A stretch of DNA of 64,000 nt. Origin: Candidatus Nanohalarchaeota archaeon. GTDB lineage: Archaea > Nanohalarchaeota > Nanosalinia > Nanosalinales > Nanosalinaceae. Where the stretch lies: contig JALDAJ010000001.1 of assembly GCA_022729235.1 (NCBI GenBank), positions 1 to 64,000 of the forward strand, in the 5' to 3' direction. Under the pieces are notes generated by a model. It did no database searches. It was given only the letters and a program-made list of their open reading frames with translations, and was not told the DNA's origin. Positions 62,782 to 64,000 of the stretch are shown here, piece after piece. The position numbers were made by a program, and so were the translations under genes. Position 1 is the first letter of the stretch. Each line of letters begins with the position of its first letter.

Positions 62782-63009
62782 CTATTGCTGTTCCGGGTCG
62801 AATTCCGCCAGTTTGTCGCTTTCGATGTAGTCCAGCTCCTCTTCCAGTTCACGGATGAGAAGGTTGAGATCGTGTCTCTGGCGCTCGGTTGCGGCTTCGT
62901 AACTTTCCAGTTCGTTAACCAGTTTGCTGCTCAGAAGCTCTACAAGTGCGTGTTCAGAGTTTGCATCACGGAATTCGTCGAGAACCTCCAGTACTTCTTC
63001 TCTTTCCAT
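62782..63009 (-). CDS. Hypothetical coiled-coil protein
   Basis: The 75-aa protein is a single acidic helical chain: EREEVLEVLDEFRDANSEHA, LVELLSSKLVNELESYEAAT, ERQRHDLNLLIRELEEELDY. It is directly convergent with the duplicated-domain gene (no gap) and lies 26 bases downstream of the Gln-rich gene on the same strand. No family recognised. Confidence 0.55.
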   Translation of the reverse strand: MEREEVLEVLDEFRDANSEHALVELLSSKLVNELESYEAATERQRHDLNLLIRELEEELDYIESDKLAEFDPEQQ

Positions 63010-63035
63010 AACAAGTGATTGTAGGAGCCAGTTTT

Positions 63036-63770
63036 TTATTCTTCTCGCGGGGATATTATATCCTCGACCGCTGTCCTGTTATCCTCGAACTCCATAAGGA
63101 TCTCTCTTACATCACGCTCGATACCTTGATCCTCCTGTAAACCTGCTTCAAGATCGTTAACTGTTCTTTCCATATCATCTGCGAGGTAGAGCATATCCTC
63201 TATCATCTGTTTCGCGCGGAGAAACTTCTGCTGTCTGAGAAATAGCGGTCCCCGGTCGATTTCAGGAACATCGATTTCACGTGTCTCGGGCGGTGAAGGA
63301 ACCTCGCTACTCAGTTGGTCGACGTTTCGAGAATCCGTGAGACCTGCCTGTGTAGTCTTAGACCGTTGCTGGTTTGATGGCGGAGTATCCGATGCGGTCT
63401 CGTCAAGCTGCTGTTGCTGGGGCTCCTGTGGAGCCGGCTGTTGACTCTGCTGTCCTTCCTGCCAGGTATCTTGCTGTTCTTCACCGAACTTTTCCTCGAA
63501 CTCGTCAAGTTCCTCCTCCATTTCCCCTCCAGATCCGTTCTGGGAAACTGGGTCGAAAGAGTCTGTACCAGAATTTTCAAAACTCTGGGACTGCTGTGAT
63601 GCGCCAGTACTCTGCTCTGCTCCTTCATCAAAACCTGTTTCAAAATCCTCTCCAAGACCTGCTTCGTCCCCTACTTCTTCTCCCACGGCTTTTCCATCTT
63701 CAACCATCTCTTTTATCTGCTCCATATTCTCCCGGAGCTTCTCCTTGTCATCGTTCCCGAAATCGAACAT
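63036..63770 (-). CDS. Low-complexity Gln/Glu-rich protein with C-terminal helical domain
   Basis: The product is about 244 aa from the ATG at 63770 (a TTG is three codons earlier). The N-terminus and middle are low-complexity, with Gln-, Glu-, Ser- and Pro-rich runs (EGQQSQQPAPQEPQQQQLDE). The C-terminal 75 residues form a helical domain, RGPLFLRQQKFLRAKQMIED, then LYLADDMERTVNDLEAGLQE. A TTTAAATATT box about 28 bases upstream indicates a leaderless transcript. The layout (disordered linker plus helical end) suggests a scaffold or adaptor protein; no family recognised. Confidence 0.65.
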   Translation of the reverse strand: MFDFGNDDKEKLRENMEQIKEMVEDGKAVGEEVGDEAGLGEDFETGFDEGAEQSTGASQQSQSFENSGTDSFDPVSQNGSGGEMEEELDEFEEKFGEEQQDTWQEGQQSQQPAPQEPQQQQLDETASDTPPSNQQRSKTTQAGLTDSRNVDQLSSEVPSPPETREIDVPEIDRGPLFLRQQKFLRAKQMIEDMLYLADDMERTVNDLEAGLQEDQGIERDVREILMEFEDNRTAVEDIISPREE

Positions 63771-63842
63771 CCTGTCCAAGAATAGCCCGAGCTCGGGTTT
63801 AAATATTCCGGTAGTCTCAAGGCATTCCCGGCAACCAGGAAA

Positions 63843-64000
63843 TCACTGGGATTTTCCTGCATGTTCAACAGCTTCTTCCACGAAATCCTCGAAGCGCTCC
63901 TCGTAGCTCTCATCTATAAGTTCTCCCTCTTCATCGAATACATCCCGAACGTTAGATATCGGAAGATGCGGTCCCGGTTCAGCGTTCAGCGCGAGCGTGA
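63843..64000 (-). CDS. NADPH-dependent FMN reductase-like protein, 3' end only
   Basis: The gene runs off the right edge; the last 51 residues are visible. They read ALNAEPGPHLPISNVRDVFD, EEGELIDESYEERFEDFVEE and AVEHAGKSQ before the TGA at 63843-63845. The segment FDEEGELIDE followed by a helix is like the C-terminus of NAD(P)H-dependent FMN/azo reductases (flavodoxin fold). The call is tentative because the FMN-binding part is outside the window. Confidence 0.6.
   Translation of the reverse strand, partial: TLALNAEPGPHLPISNVRDVFDEEGELIDESYEERFEDFVEEAVEHAGKSQ

Overview
The window comes from an archaeon with a strongly acidic proteome. Almost every protein is rich in Asp and Glu, including the ribosomal proteins, which points to a salt-in halophile. 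Archaeal hallmarks are dense: L21e, L18Ae, L31e, L39e, L24e, S19e, S28e, L7Ae, eIF6, aIF5B, RpoF, PDCD5, Pus10, Trm56, Trm-G10, RNase P component 4, Nop5/fibrillarin, SRP54/FtsY, and TATA-like boxes about 25 bases upstream of many starts (leaderless genes). Tight packing, many short proteins and a reduced Nop5 fit a DPANN halophile. My best guess is Nanohaloarchaeota, inferred from style and gene content and not proven.

Layout. 1-2002: 5' part of a large secreted acidic protein. 2060-6420: a DUF1512 membrane protein, two toxin-antitoxin-like pairs, TrmJ, and an envelope protein. 6441-9635: a two-gene operon for a large exported surface protein and a small membrane protein. 9668-13826: the conserved cluster L21e-RpoF-DUF655-KsgA-CTP synthase-HemK-like methyltransferase. 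13977-20839: Pus10, a ParDE/RelBE-like pair, a phosphodiesterase, SRP54, a catalytically degraded alpha/beta-hydrolase and a DUF429 protein. 20836-25406: the translation/secretion cluster S19e-PDCD5-L39e-L31e-eIF6-L18Ae-prefoldin alpha-FtsY. 25509-30996: AbrB/PIN pair, ThrRS, Yip1-like protein, Trm56, RNase Z.

30997-32361 is an AT-rich accessory island. It holds an IS transposase remnant, a possible RNase H-fold protein, a compact three-stem RNA-like element and a phased TTTAAA array. 33147-37972: Trm-G10, Rnp4, SufT, an HD phosphohydrolase, and a striking membrane-anchored TFB-like protein. 38149-41323: thiol-redox genes (glutaredoxin-like protein, CxxC mini-protein, pyridine-nucleotide disulfide oxidoreductase), a PEBP protein and arginase. 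41324-41660: a tRNA-Gly(GCC) gene with a 59-base insertion in its D-loop, a duplicated tRNA 3' end and an array of regularly spaced perfect hairpins. 41752-43606: Nop5 lacking its N-terminal domain, then fibrillarin.

44701-50935 is the iron-sulfur assembly locus (SufC, SufU, SufS, SufD, SufB). It is interrupted by an HD hydrolase and a VapBC pair. Identical inverted repeats TTTAGG-N4-CCTAAA lie just upstream of both sufC and sufB and look like metal-regulator operators. 50985-58811: FAD synthetase-like protein, XPD/DinG-like helicase, transglutaminase-fold protein, ASCH protein, NreA. 58808-61998: L7Ae-S28e-L24e and aIF5B, with an unknown gene where many archaea carry ndk. 62176-64000: a tandemly duplicated domain protein, coiled-coil proteins and the 3' end of an FMN-reductase-like gene.

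The most unusual items are the transmembrane TFB, the hairpin array with the interrupted tRNA-Gly, the RNase-H-like/structured-RNA module, the shared suf operators and the L24e start region embedded in a hairpin. No search or folding program was run; family calls rest on motifs and gene order read by eye.
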